A stretch of DNA of 64,000 nucleotides, from NCBI GenBank assembly GCA_910585765.1, contig CAJUES010000011.1, forward strand, positions 1 to 64,000, in the 5' to 3' direction. The stretch comes from an uncultured Lachnospiraceae bacterium. GTDB lineage: Bacteria > Bacillota > Clostridia > Lachnospirales > Lachnospiraceae. The position numbers and the translations under genes are program-made. Every line of letters starts with the position of its first letter. Position 1 is the first letter of the stretch. Shown one piece after another: positions 42,511 to 50,829 of this stretch. The notes below the pieces were generated by a model. That model did no database searches, was not told the origin of the DNA, and saw only the letters and a list, made by a program, of their open reading frames with translations.

Positions 42511-43188
42511 ATGAGCAACAATATTGCAATCGCGATCGACGGACCTGCCGGGGCAGGGAAGAGCACGATCGCCAGACTGGTCGCGGAGAGAAAGGGGTAC
42601 ATCTATGTCGACACCGGGGCGATGTACCGTGCCATGGCGCTGTACTTTATCGAGCAGGGAATCGGTGCAGACGAGCAGGAGCGCATCGCAAGTGTGGTTC
42701 CCGATGTGGAGGTGACGATCACCTACGAGGACGGAGAGCAGATCGTGTGGCTGGGCGGCAGGAACGTAAACGGCTTGATCCGCACGGAGGAAGTCGGCAA
42801 GATGGCATCTGCAAGCAGCGGCAGTATAGCAGTGCGGAGAAAGCTTGTGGAGCTTCAGCAGGCGCTTGCCAGGAAGGAGAGTGTCGTCATGGACGGCAGG
42901 GATATCGGAACGTGTGTCCTGCCGGACGCCGACGTGAAGGTATATCTGACTGCGGACAGCCGTGTGAGGGCCAGGAGACGCTATGAGGAGCTAAAGAAAA
43001 AGGGACAGGACTGTGACCTTGACGTGATCGAGAAAGACATTATAGACCGCGACTATCAGGATATGCATCGGGAGATCTCCCCGCTGCGTCAGGCTGAGGA
43101 TGCAGTGCTGCTGGATTCCTCCCACATGACGATAGAGGAAGTGGCACAGGCGATCATCGGGCTGTGCGACGAGGCGCGGAGGGAATAG
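42511..43188 (+). CDS. cmk: Cytidylate kinase
   Basis: A 225-residue P-loop kinase that phosphorylates CMP and dCMP. The Walker A GPAGAGKSTIA is near residue 9, followed by the conserved YVDTGAMYRAMAL, the MDGRDIGTCVLPDA block and the RARRRYEEL lid. It belongs to the cmk-ispH-S1 group conserved in clostridia; ispH starts 2 bases after its stop. Confidence 0.96.
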   Translation: MSNNIAIAIDGPAGAGKSTIARLVAERKGYIYVDTGAMYRAMALYFIEQGIGADEQERIASVVPDVEVTITYEDGEQIVWLGGRNVNGLIRTEEVGKMASASSGSIAVRRKLVELQQALARKESVVMDGRDIGTCVLPDADVKVYLTADSRVRARRRYEELKKKGQDCDLDVIEKDIIDRDYQDMHREISPLRQAEDAVLLDSSHMTIEEVAQAIIGLCDEARRE

Positions 43189-43190
43189 GC

Positions 43191-44039
43191 ATGGAGGTAG
43201 TCGTTACAAAGTCTGCCGGTTTCTGTTTCGGGGTCAGGCGGGCTGTTGAACAAGTGTACGAACAAGTGCACAAGGGCGAAAAAGTGTACACCTACGGATC
43301 GATTGCGCACAATGAGACGGTCGTGAGGGAACTGGAGGAACAGGGTGTGACCGTGCTGGAGAGCAGGGACGAGCTGGAGAGGCTGACCGAGGGGACGGTG
43401 ATCATACGTGCGCACGGCATTTCGGAGGAGATTTACGGTCTGCTGGAGGCGAAGGGGCTTGCGTATGTCGACGCAACCTGTCCGTTCGTGAAACGTATCC
43501 ATAAGATCGTGCAGGAGCAGTCCGCGCAGGGGCGGCGCATCATCATTATAGGAAATGACGGTCATCCGGAGGTGGAGGGCGCTAAGGGATGGACAAAAAG
43601 CCCGGCGACAGTGATCGAAACACCGGAGCAGGCACAGAATTTTGAGGCGAAAAAAGGCGAAAAATTGTGCATCGTGTCACAAACGACATTTAACTACAAG
43701 AAATTTCAAGATTTAGTTGAAATTTTTCGAAAAAAAGGTTATGATATAATTGTTGCAAATACTATATGCAATGCAACAGAAGAACGTCAGAAGGAAGCAG
43801 TCGAATTAGCTGCGAAGGCTGACGTGATGATTGTGATAGGTGGTACTCACAGTTCAAACACACGTAAGCTTTACGAATTATGCAAATGTGAATGTGAGAA
43901 TACTTACTATATACAAACACTGGACGACCTGCAATTAGATTTACCTAATTCTGTAGAACTGGTGGGCATCACAGCGGGGGCTTCTACCCCAAACAAAATA
44001 ATTGAGGAGGTTCAAAATTATGTCAGAATTAACTTTTGA
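43191..44039 (+). CDS. ispH: 4-hydroxy-3-methylbut-2-enyl diphosphate reductase
   Basis: A 282-residue iron-sulfur enzyme catalysing the last step of the MEP isoprenoid pathway. The three cluster cysteines lie in SAGFCFGV, DATCPFVK and ANTICNAT. The start at 43191 (MEVVVTKSAG) is the normal N-terminus. In many clostridia IspH is fused to an S1-domain protein; here the S1 gene is separate but overlaps by 20 bases, an intermediate arrangement. Confidence 0.96.
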   Translation: MEVVVTKSAGFCFGVRRAVEQVYEQVHKGEKVYTYGSIAHNETVVRELEEQGVTVLESRDELERLTEGTVIIRAHGISEEIYGLLEAKGLAYVDATCPFVKRIHKIVQEQSAQGRRIIIIGNDGHPEVEGAKGWTKSPATVIETPEQAQNFEAKKGEKLCIVSQTTFNYKKFQDLVEIFRKKGYDIIVANTICNATEERQKEAVELAAKADVMIVIGGTHSSNTRKLYELCKCECENTYYIQTLDDLQLDLPNSVELVGITAGASTPNKIIEEVQNYVRINF

Positions 44040-45180
44040 ACAAATGTTAGAAGAATCATTAAAAACTATTCATACAGGAGAGGTAATTGAAGGTACAATC
44101 ATCGACGTCAAGCCTGATGAAGCGATCCTTAACATCGGTTACAAGTCAGATGGTATTCTTACACGTAACGAGTACACCAATGAACCCAATGTTGACCTTA
44201 CAACGATCCTGAATCCTGGTGACAAGATGGAGGTTAAGGTTCTCAAAGTAAACGACGGTGAGGGACAGGTTCTCCTGACCTACAAGAGACTTGCTGCTGA
44301 CAGAGGCAACAAGAGGATCGAGGAGGCATTCAACAACAGGGAAGTATTGACAGCGAAAGTGTCGCAGGTGTTGGACGGCGGCTTGAGCGTAGTGGTAGAT
44401 GAGGTTCGCATCTTTATCCCTGCAAGTCTTGTGTCGGATGTGTACGAGAAGGATCTGAACAAATATGCCGGACAGGACATAGAATTTGTGATCAGCGAAT
44501 ATAATCCTAAGAGAAGAAGGTACATCGGCGACCGCAAGCAGCTGATCATCGCAAAGAAAGCGGAGATGCAGAAGGAATTGTTCGCAAGGATCAGTGTCGG
44601 TGATGTCGTGGAAGGCACGGTCAAGAATGTAACAGACTTCGGGGCGTTCATCGATCTCGGCGGAGTGGACGGTCTGCTCCACATCTCAGAGATGTCATGG
44701 GGACGTGTTGAGAATCCCAAGAAAGTATTTAAGGTCGGCGAGACATTGAAGGTTCTGATCAAAGATATCGACGGAACAAAGGTGGCGCTGTCACTCAAGT
44801 TTGACGATTCCAATCCCTGGAAGAACGCGTCGACAAAGTATGCAGTTGGCAATGAGGTGACAGGCAAGGTTGCCAGGATGACAGATTTCGGTGCATTTGT
44901 GGAGCTTGAGCCGGGGATCGATGCCCTGCTGCATGTCTCCCAGATCGCGAAGGAGCATATTGAGAAACCTTCCGATGTCCTGACAGTAGGTCAGGAAGTC
45001 ACGGCTAAGGTAGTTGATTTCAACGAGGATGGCAAGAAGATCAGCCTCAGCATCAAGGCACTGCTGGTTTCGGATAACAAGGAAGCGCCTGCAGCAGCGG
45101 CTAAGGAAGATGATTCCGATGTTGTGTCCGTAGATATTGATGCAGTGATTGCAAAGCAGGAAGCAGAGGACGCTGAATAG
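44020..45180 (+). CDS. S1-domain RNA-binding protein (RpsA-like)
   Basis: A 386-residue protein with four S1 repeats, at about 22-92, 110-175, 192-262 and 277-347. The last two are the most canonical (GTVKNVTDFGAFIDLGGVDGLLHISEM and GKVARMTDFGAFVELEPGIDALLHVSQI). A short acidic Ala/Glu tail follows. It resembles the short ribosomal S1-like proteins of low-GC Gram-positives. ATG 44020 with GAGGAGG overlaps the end of ispH, so translation is probably coupled. Confidence 0.93.
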   Translation: MSELTFEQMLEESLKTIHTGEVIEGTIIDVKPDEAILNIGYKSDGILTRNEYTNEPNVDLTTILNPGDKMEVKVLKVNDGEGQVLLTYKRLAADRGNKRIEEAFNNREVLTAKVSQVLDGGLSVVVDEVRIFIPASLVSDVYEKDLNKYAGQDIEFVISEYNPKRRRYIGDRKQLIIAKKAEMQKELFARISVGDVVEGTVKNVTDFGAFIDLGGVDGLLHISEMSWGRVENPKKVFKVGETLKVLIKDIDGTKVALSLKFDDSNPWKNASTKYAVGNEVTGKVARMTDFGAFVELEPGIDALLHVSQIAKEHIEKPSDVLTVGQEVTAKVVDFNEDGKKISLSIKALLVSDNKEAPAAAAKEDDSDVVSVDIDAVIAKQEAEDAE

Positions 45181-45198
45181 AATTTGAACGTTTGATAA

Positions 45199-45236
45199 TA
45201 TGATATCAGGGCATACTGTTCTGATATCATATTTGT
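45199..45236 (+). terminator. Terminator after the S1-domain gene
   Basis: TATGATATCAG (45199-45209) pairs perfectly with CTGATATCATA (45221-45231), followed by TTTGTT. Confidence 0.82.
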
Positions 45237-45318
45237 TCATTGGAAAAACGCAATGTGCCGGAGGGGGCTAAAGCGGGAGTGTGCAAGGAGAAATATATAT
45301 GAAGAAAGGGGAATACTC

Positions 45319-46098
45319 ATGGTTTATGATTATGAATATTTCAAAAAAGAAGTTTTTGCACTAACCAAAATCGATTTGAATGCATACAAAGAAAAACAGA
45401 TGAAGCGCAGGATCGATACCCTGATCGCAAAACACAAAGTGACAGGATATGACAAGTTTGTGGGAAAGCTTCGGGATGACAAGGCTGTTTTTGATGATTT
45501 TGTAAATTATCTCACGATCAATGTATCAGAGTTCTATAGAAATCCTGAACAGTGGAGACTGATGGACAAGGAGATCATACCGGAGCTGATCGGCAGGTTT
45601 GGTAAGAATCTCAAGGTGTGGAGCGCGGCGTGCTCGACAGGAGATGAGCCGTATTCGCTCGTCATGGCGTTCTCGAGACATCTTCCGCTTAACCAGATCA
45701 ATATTATAGCGACGGACATTGATAAGCAGGTCATTGAGAAGGCCAAGGTCGGCTTATACAACGAGAAGAGTATTGCCGCTGTGCCGGACGATCTGAAAAA
45801 GAAATATTTTACAAAAGTAGGCCCCTCGTACCAGATTGCAAACGAGATCAAGGCGAGAGTGCAGTTTAAACAGCATAATCTGCTGAAAGATACATATCCC
45901 GACAGATGTGACCTGATCGTGTGCCGAAACGTATTGATCTATTTTACGGAGGAGGCAAAGGATGAAGTGTTCCGCAAATTTAACGCTTCATTGAAGCCTG
46001 AGGGAATCCTGTTCATAGGAAGCACGGAGCAGATCATGAATTATAAAGAGATCAATTATGAAAGAAAGAATTCATTTTTCTATATTAAGAACAAATAG
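45319..46098 (+). CDS. cheR: CheR-type SAM-dependent methyltransferase
   Basis: A 259-residue protein with an N-terminal CheR_N helical domain (about 5-60, VFALTKIDLNAYKEKQMKRRIDTL) and a methyltransferase domain. The SAM motif ACSTGDEPYSLVMA is near residue 103, and the LIVCRNVLIYF block near residue 203. It methylates glutamates of chemoreceptors. No other chemotaxis gene lies in this window, so it is orphaned here. Start 45319 is behind AAAGGGG. Confidence 0.92.
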   Translation: MVYDYEYFKKEVFALTKIDLNAYKEKQMKRRIDTLIAKHKVTGYDKFVGKLRDDKAVFDDFVNYLTINVSEFYRNPEQWRLMDKEIIPELIGRFGKNLKVWSAACSTGDEPYSLVMAFSRHLPLNQINIIATDIDKQVIEKAKVGLYNEKSIAAVPDDLKKKYFTKVGPSYQIANEIKARVQFKQHNLLKDTYPDRCDLIVCRNVLIYFTEEAKDEVFRKFNASLKPEGILFIGSTEQIMNYKEINYERKNSFFYIKNK

Positions 46099-46109
46099 TG
46101 CGTTCATCG

Positions 46110-46149
46110 AAAATTCCAAGGCTGGTTAATCAGTCTTGGAATTTTTTTG
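46110..46149. terminator. Bidirectional terminator between cheR and the RNase H-like gene
   Basis: AAATTCCAAG (46111-46120) pairs perfectly with CTTGGAATTT (46135-46144), with T runs on the plus strand. The stop of the minus-strand gene lies in the loop. Confidence 0.88.
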
Positions 46150-47280
46150 GTATGTGCCCATCATCCCGAGGATGTGATGCGCGTATAGATTAAAAGCATC
46201 GCGCTGTGTCTTCAATTCGTCTGTCAATTCAAAAAAGAGATCCTTGTCATCGTAGTCCCTCTTGAAGAACGGGGTGAACAGGACATCCCACTGCTGCAGA
46301 TAGGAGGATTGTTTCCGGGTGTAGCAGTTTCTCGCAGATGCTTGTCTGCGGTAATCTTTCTCGACAAAGGAGGCGACGGACTTATGGATTGCGACATCCT
46401 CTTTGGGAAGGTAGTAGTAATCCTTATAATTCGAATAGAAATATTTCAACTCGCCCTCGTAGATCGGAACGCGGAGTTTCCCTTCCGTGTCGCAGCCTGT
46501 AAAATAGCAGCCGTTTGCCCCGTAGGATATTTCTGTGGGAAGCGGTGTGGGCAGCTTCAGGTTCATGATGATCTCCGAGCACTGTTTCTGATTCACGTCC
46601 CTGTAATAGTTTGCCTGAACTTTTGTGACCTTGACAGGCAGCTGAAAAAGGTCAGGGATCGCAAGGGCAGCAACGATCTCGAGCATTCCCTTAACATCCT
46701 CTTCGTTGTGGAGCAGGAGAAAGTGTTCCTTTTCCGGATCATGGTTCAGGACATACTCGTGATAAATGTCGATCAATTCGCCGCCTGTGTACTGATCCTC
46801 GCGGGTTGTGGCAGTGACAAAATTTTCGATCGTCTTCTGCCTGCAGTTCGGAAGCCTCAGGAATGTCTTGTACGGGGACAGCCGTCTGTATATGTCGATC
46901 CCCTCATAGTCATCGAAGTGAAAATGAATATTGTACTGCTGCAGTTTGTTCTGCAGATAGGGGATGTCAAACTGGTTTCCATTAAAGTGTATCAGATAGC
47001 GGTACGGTTTGGCAAATGAGACAAAAGCGTTCAATACATTGATCTCGTCCTCATAGTTGGTGGCAAGCCATTGAATAGAGCGCCAGCAGGCGGGGCAGTC
47101 CGCACGCTTGTCAAGATAAGCGCATCCGATCATGTAGAGACTGGAGCTGCGCACGTACAATCCTGTTGTCTCGATATCAAGAAACAGTGTATGTTCTGGT
47201 ACACATAAATTTTCAATTGGATATTTCGGGGATAAGATTCCCAGATCTTTCTGAATGCATTTCATAGCCGTGTTATACAC
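46126..47280 (-). CDS. YprB-like RNase H-fold exonuclease-type protein
   Basis: A 384-residue protein. The first acidic motif FLDIETTGL is near residue 33, followed by HFNGNQFDIPYLQN and a later EEDVKGM (near residue 193), giving the DEDD-type layout of RNase_H_2 (PF13482) proteins. The C-terminal 170 residues have no recognised domain and contain many aromatic residues (YFYSNYKDYYYLPKEDVAI). It is probably a nuclease whose substrate is unknown. A GTG at 47280 is very close to AAAGGAA; ATG 47265 is an alternative. The base composition is lower in G+C than its neighbours. Confidence 0.8.
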   Translation of the reverse strand: MYNTAMKCIQKDLGILSPKYPIENLCVPEHTLFLDIETTGLYVRSSSLYMIGCAYLDKRADCPACWRSIQWLATNYEDEINVLNAFVSFAKPYRYLIHFNGNQFDIPYLQNKLQQYNIHFHFDDYEGIDIYRRLSPYKTFLRLPNCRQKTIENFVTATTREDQYTGGELIDIYHEYVLNHDPEKEHFLLLHNEEDVKGMLEIVAALAIPDLFQLPVKVTKVQANYYRDVNQKQCSEIIMNLKLPTPLPTEISYGANGCYFTGCDTEGKLRVPIYEGELKYFYSNYKDYYYLPKEDVAIHKSVASFVEKDYRRQASARNCYTRKQSSYLQQWDVLFTPFFKRDYDDKDLFFELTDELKTQRDAFNLYAHHILGMMGTYQKNSKTD

Positions 47281-47524
47281 ATTCCTTTCCTGGTCGTCAG
47301 TTTAGAAATCCTGCCAGCGCCGGGCAGTTCTTTAACTTACCATCTATTATAACTTACCATATGCGTGGATCGGTGTCAAAATATTTGTGTATTTATAAAT
47401 ATGTTTGAGTTGATGAGGATTGATTGGGGATTTATCTGCAAAGAAACGATAGATGTTTTCCGCAGTCAGCCTGAACAGGGAAGTGTGCGTGCTGACCACG
47501 GAAGTGAAAGAACTGTCGAAATAG

Positions 47525-48742
47525 TTATTGTGCAGGTATCACAAGGGTCTGATTGGCAAAGATGGTATAATCTTTCCGAATACGATCTTTGTTGGCGTCA
47601 TAGATTTTTCTCCACTGCTTCCTGTCTCCGTAAACTTTCCCGGCAATTTTGGAGAGATTGTCACCGCGCTGTACGACATATGTGTCGGAAATGGATGGCT
47701 GCGCTGGAATTGCGGACGTCTCTGCTGGGATCTCGGGAGCCGGTGTTGTCACTTCGGAAGCTGACGTCTCGGGAACTGCCGGTGCTGTCACCTCGGGAAC
47801 TGCCGGTGTTGACACCTCGGGAGCTGGCATCTCAGGAACTGTCAGCGCCGGAGCGGGGACAGCGGCTGCATTTCCGTAGAAGACTTCGGAAAATGCGTCT
47901 GATAAGTCGGGTTTTGTCCAGGAAGCGCCGCTGCCGTCTATCATACCGATTGCAGCCACATCTGACAACTCGTAGGGATAGCCCACGTAAAACCATCCTT
48001 GGCCATCAAACAGCTCATCTGCATACTCCGGAGACGCATAAACTGTATAGTATGTGCCTGTTTTGCGGTACGCCAGACCTTCGCCGCTGTCTGTCACTTC
48101 TTCAACATCAAAATCTGTCTGTCCGCATATGGCTGTGATCACACTGTCAGTATAGGTCACGGTCAGAATGCTGTCGTCTATGAGAAACCCGCTAAAAATC
48201 CAGTTGGCATTGACTTTATAGGTCCCGTTCAGCTGCATCCCATGGAAGCTTCCGGTGATGTCATATCCCTCGTTATTTTCAAACCAATGTGCGGAGAAGG
48301 TCCCGTCTCCTTCTGGAAAGTCCATGCGATAGGTTCCTGTAAACGATTCATAGTGATCGCTGGCAAGTGCGATGGTAGTTCCGGTTCCCTGGCGCAGATT
48401 GTTTTCCATCTGACCGAAGTACCAGTAGTATCCGGATGGGCTCACATACATCATCGCGTTCGTATTGCCGTCAAGGCTGGTGACATATCTGTCCGCGCCG
48501 CTGTTTCTGATCATTTCCGCACAGGCAGCTGTCGTGTTGTCTGCGTCGAGCGCATACATGGAGACAAAGTCCCTGTTTTGATAGAGTCCATACATCTGCC
48601 TTAGGATGCTGTCAAGGGCGGTCACCTGTGCTTCCTCTGCCTGCACGATCATGACCGGGGCGCTTACAGGTATGGCTGACAACGCGACTGCCGCGGAAAC
48701 GGCGGTGATACATAGTACATTTCTTACGTTTTTCAGATTCAT
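47525..48742 (-). CDS. Secreted protein with MORN-like repeats and C-terminal LysM domain
   Basis: A 405-residue exported protein. The signal peptide runs to about residue 36. Residues about 85-215 contain short YxxFxGTYRMDFPEGDGTFS and HGMQLNGTYKVN segments similar to MORN motifs. A Pro/Ala/Thr/Glu/Val-rich linker with repeated VPE and AP units (about 295-345) leads to a single LysM domain (about 355-403, YVVQRGDNLSKIAGKVYG), which should bind peptidoglycan. No catalytic domain was recognised. Start 48742 is supported by TGGAGGAAAA. Confidence 0.85.
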   Translation of the reverse strand: MNLKNVRNVLCITAVSAAVALSAIPVSAPVMIVQAEEAQVTALDSILRQMYGLYQNRDFVSMYALDADNTTAACAEMIRNSGADRYVTSLDGNTNAMMYVSPSGYYWYFGQMENNLRQGTGTTIALASDHYESFTGTYRMDFPEGDGTFSAHWFENNEGYDITGSFHGMQLNGTYKVNANWIFSGFLIDDSILTVTYTDSVITAICGQTDFDVEEVTDSGEGLAYRKTGTYYTVYASPEYADELFDGQGWFYVGYPYELSDVAAIGMIDGSGASWTKPDLSDAFSEVFYGNAAAVPAPALTVPEMPAPEVSTPAVPEVTAPAVPETSASEVTTPAPEIPAETSAIPAQPSISDTYVVQRGDNLSKIAGKVYGDRKQWRKIYDANKDRIRKDYTIFANQTLVIPAQ

Positions 48743-48988
48743 TTTTTTTCCTCCATTTTTGTTGATGGTCTCCCGGAGTTTCTCTTGCACCTGCTCTTGT
48801 AGCTGATTTTCTCCATGTGCACACAAATTTAATCAACATATGGCTGTGTACACGCATATCTGACATAAAATCTTCTCGCAATATCAGGCTCCAAAGAGAT
48901 TCTAAGAGCCTATGTTGGTATCTGGAAATATCTGTTCCGTACTGCCATATGCAGACTTGATCGGTTTGCCAGCCGGCTTTTTTTTAAA

Positions 48989-49007
48989 ATGTCTTATGAC
49001 AGGACAT
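48989..49007. promoter_or_regulatory. Operator-like repeat, copy 1 (XRE promoter)
   Basis: ATGTCTTATGACAGGACAT is an imperfect palindrome with ATGTC and GACAT ends. It resembles the second copy in reverse orientation. See copy 2. Confidence 0.65.
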
Positions 49008-49037
49008 GATATTTCAAAAAGTATTATATCATTCAAT

Positions 49038-49056
49038 TTGTCCTATGACAAGACAT
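49038..49056. promoter_or_regulatory. Operator-like repeat, copy 2 (XRE promoter)
   Basis: TTGTCCTATGACAAGACAT begins 49 bases after copy 1 starts and nearly matches its reverse complement outside the central five bases. It ends 18 bases before the XRE start codon, overlapping the leader, so the encoded repressor is the likely ligand. Confidence 0.65.
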
Positions 49057-49073
49057 TTTTGGAGGGAGAAATA

Positions 49074-49355
49074 ATGGCGAGAATCATTGACACAGAGACA
49101 AAAAATATGGTGGGCAAAAAAGTAAAATATTACAGGAAAGCGGCAAAAATGAGTCAGCAGAAATTATCAGATAAATTGGAGGTACTGGCGATCTACATCT
49201 GCCGCGGCTCTGTCTCGAGGATTGAAGATCAGACAAGAACGGTGACTGACATAGAGTTGTGGGGATTGTCTCAGATTTTAAAGGTTCCGATTGACGCGTT
49301 TTTTGAAGAAGCATGCGATCGGAGTGAGCATGAAAAGGGAAACAGTCATGAATGA
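49074..49355 (+). CDS. XRE-family transcriptional regulator
   Basis: A 93-residue protein that is nearly all helix-turn-helix (about 15-75, GKKVKYYRKAAKMSQQKLSDKLEVL then RGSVSRIEDQTRTVTDIELWGLSQIL). GGAGGGAGAA precedes ATG 49074. No toxin or phage gene lies beside it. The two operator-like sites upstream suggest autoregulation. The divergent LysM gene could be a second target. Confidence 0.88.
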   Translation: MARIIDTETKNMVGKKVKYYRKAAKMSQQKLSDKLEVLAIYICRGSVSRIEDQTRTVTDIELWGLSQILKVPIDAFFEEACDRSEHEKGNSHE

Positions 49356-49391
49356 TCTGTAATGAAATAATATATATTTTTGCAAAAATTA

Positions 49392-49468
49392 GTGAAATTT
49401 TATCAAAAAAATAGTATAATGGACATAAATATATTTGATGTCAGGACTGTCTGACAGGAATCATCAAA
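49392..49468 (+). promoter_or_regulatory. rnf operon promoter and leader hairpin
   Basis: TATAAT at 49415-49420 is a clear -10; GTGAAA at 49392-49397 is a weak -35. The leader folds: TTTGAT (49434-49439) pairs with ATCAAA (49463-49468), and inside it GTCAG (49440-49444) pairs with CTGAC (49451-49455) around a six-base loop. Confidence 0.55.
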
Positions 49469-49495
49469 ATCAAAAAAGGAAAGAAGGAGCGGAAG

Positions 49496-50812
49496 ATGGC
49501 AAAACTTACATTTCGAGGCGGCGTACATCCCTATGACGGCAAAGACCTGTCAAAGGATAAGCCGATGAAAACCATTGTGCCTAAGGGTGAGATGGTATAT
49601 CCACTCAGCCAGCATATCGGCGCACCGGCGGTTCCATTGGTGAAAAAGGGTGACAGGGTACTCGCCGGACAAAAAATAGCGGAGGCGGGCGGATTTGTGT
49701 CAGCCCCGATCTATGCGACGGTATCTGGTATGGTGAAGACCATAGAGCCCCGGCGTGTCGTCACGGGAGATATGGTCAACGCTGTTATCATCGACAATGA
49801 CGGACTCTTTGAGGAAGTCGAATATACGCCACATGATCCCGAAAAACTGAGCAAGAAAGAGATCATAGACCTGATCAGGGAGGCCGGCATCGTTGGTATG
49901 GGGGGCGCAGGCTTTCCGACACATGTGAAACTCTCCCCCAGGGAACCGGACAAGATCGAGTATGTGATCGCAAACTGTGCGGAGTGCGAGCCGTATCTGA
50001 CCTCGGATTACCGCAGGATGCTGGAGGAGCCGCAGAAACTGATCGACGGCTTGAAGATCATCCTCCGCCTGTTTGACAATGCGCAGGGTATTCTGGCAGT
50101 GGAGGACAACAAGCAGGACTGCATCGAGCTGCTCACGCGGCTGACAGCGCAGGAGAGCAGGATAACGGTCATGGCACTCAGGACGAAATATCCGCAGGGC
50201 GCGGAGCGACAGCTGATCTACGCGACGACGGACAGGGAGATCAACTCCTCGATGCTCCCGGCAGACGCAGGCTGTGTGGTGGACAATGTAGATACGATCG
50301 TGGCGGTATATCACGCTGTCGCGGAGGGAAAGCCGCTGATGAACAGGATCGTCACAGTCACAGGGGATGCGGTCAATGATCCGCGCAATTTTTATGTCCG
50401 GATCGGTATGAATTACCATGATCTGATCGAGGAGGCAGGCGGCTTCAAGACGGAGCCGGAGAAGGTGGTGTCAGGCGGTCCGATGATGGGATTTGCCCTG
50501 TTTGACCTGAATGTGCCCACGACAAAAACGGCGTCCGCGCTCTTGTGCCTGACGAAGGATGAGGTTTCGGCGCTCGCGCCGAGTCCCTGTATCAACTGCG
50601 GGCGCTGTGTCGACGCGTGTCCGGGGAGGATCGTTCCGAGGAAGCTTGCCGTCCTGGCAGAGCACGGCGACGAGGAGGCGTTTCTGGCAAACGACGGGAT
50701 GGAGTGCTGTGAGTGCGGGTGCTGCAGCTTTGTCTGTCCGGCAAAGCGCCAGCTGACGCAGTCCATCAAGTCCATGCGCAAGACATTACTTGGAAAGAAG
50801 AAAAAAGGGTAG
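49496..50812 (+). CDS. rnfC: Rnf electron transport complex subunit C
   Basis: A 438-residue peripheral subunit of the ferredoxin:NAD+ oxidoreductase. The N-terminal RnfC barrel-sandwich domain is followed by an NADH/FMN-binding NuoF-like part (REAGIVGMGGAGFPTHVKL near residue 129). Two [4Fe-4S] motifs are near the C-terminus: CINCGRCVDACP and CxxCxxCxxxC in CCECGCCSFVCP. It passes electrons to NAD+. It is first in the order C-D-G-E-A-B typical of clostridia. AAGGAGCGG precedes the start. Confidence 0.97.
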   Translation: MAKLTFRGGVHPYDGKDLSKDKPMKTIVPKGEMVYPLSQHIGAPAVPLVKKGDRVLAGQKIAEAGGFVSAPIYATVSGMVKTIEPRRVVTGDMVNAVIIDNDGLFEEVEYTPHDPEKLSKKEIIDLIREAGIVGMGGAGFPTHVKLSPREPDKIEYVIANCAECEPYLTSDYRRMLEEPQKLIDGLKIILRLFDNAQGILAVEDNKQDCIELLTRLTAQESRITVMALRTKYPQGAERQLIYATTDREINSSMLPADAGCVVDNVDTIVAVYHAVAEGKPLMNRIVTVTGDAVNDPRNFYVRIGMNYHDLIEEAGGFKTEPEKVVSGGPMMGFALFDLNVPTTKTASALLCLTKDEVSALAPSPCINCGRCVDACPGRIVPRKLAVLAEHGDEEAFLANDGMECCECGCCSFVCPAKRQLTQSIKSMRKTLLGKKKKG

Positions 50813-50829
50813 CGAAAAGGAGAAAAAGT

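Larger units (their letters stand above)
48743..49073. promoter_or_regulatory. Divergent intergenic region between the LysM gene and the XRE regulator
   Basis: About 330 bases without a supported gene. The plus side holds the two operator-like repeats described separately, a short palindrome AGCCGGCT with a T run (48970-48986) that could end transcription, and the ribosome site of the XRE gene. An in-frame upstream extension of the XRE gene is open here but has no start-site support. Nothing else was recognised. Confidence 0.5.

Noticed and set aside
48912..49073. 54-codon N-terminal extension of the XRE gene
   Set aside because: It overlaps both operator repeats and the probable promoter, and the strong GGAGGGAG site belongs to ATG 49074.
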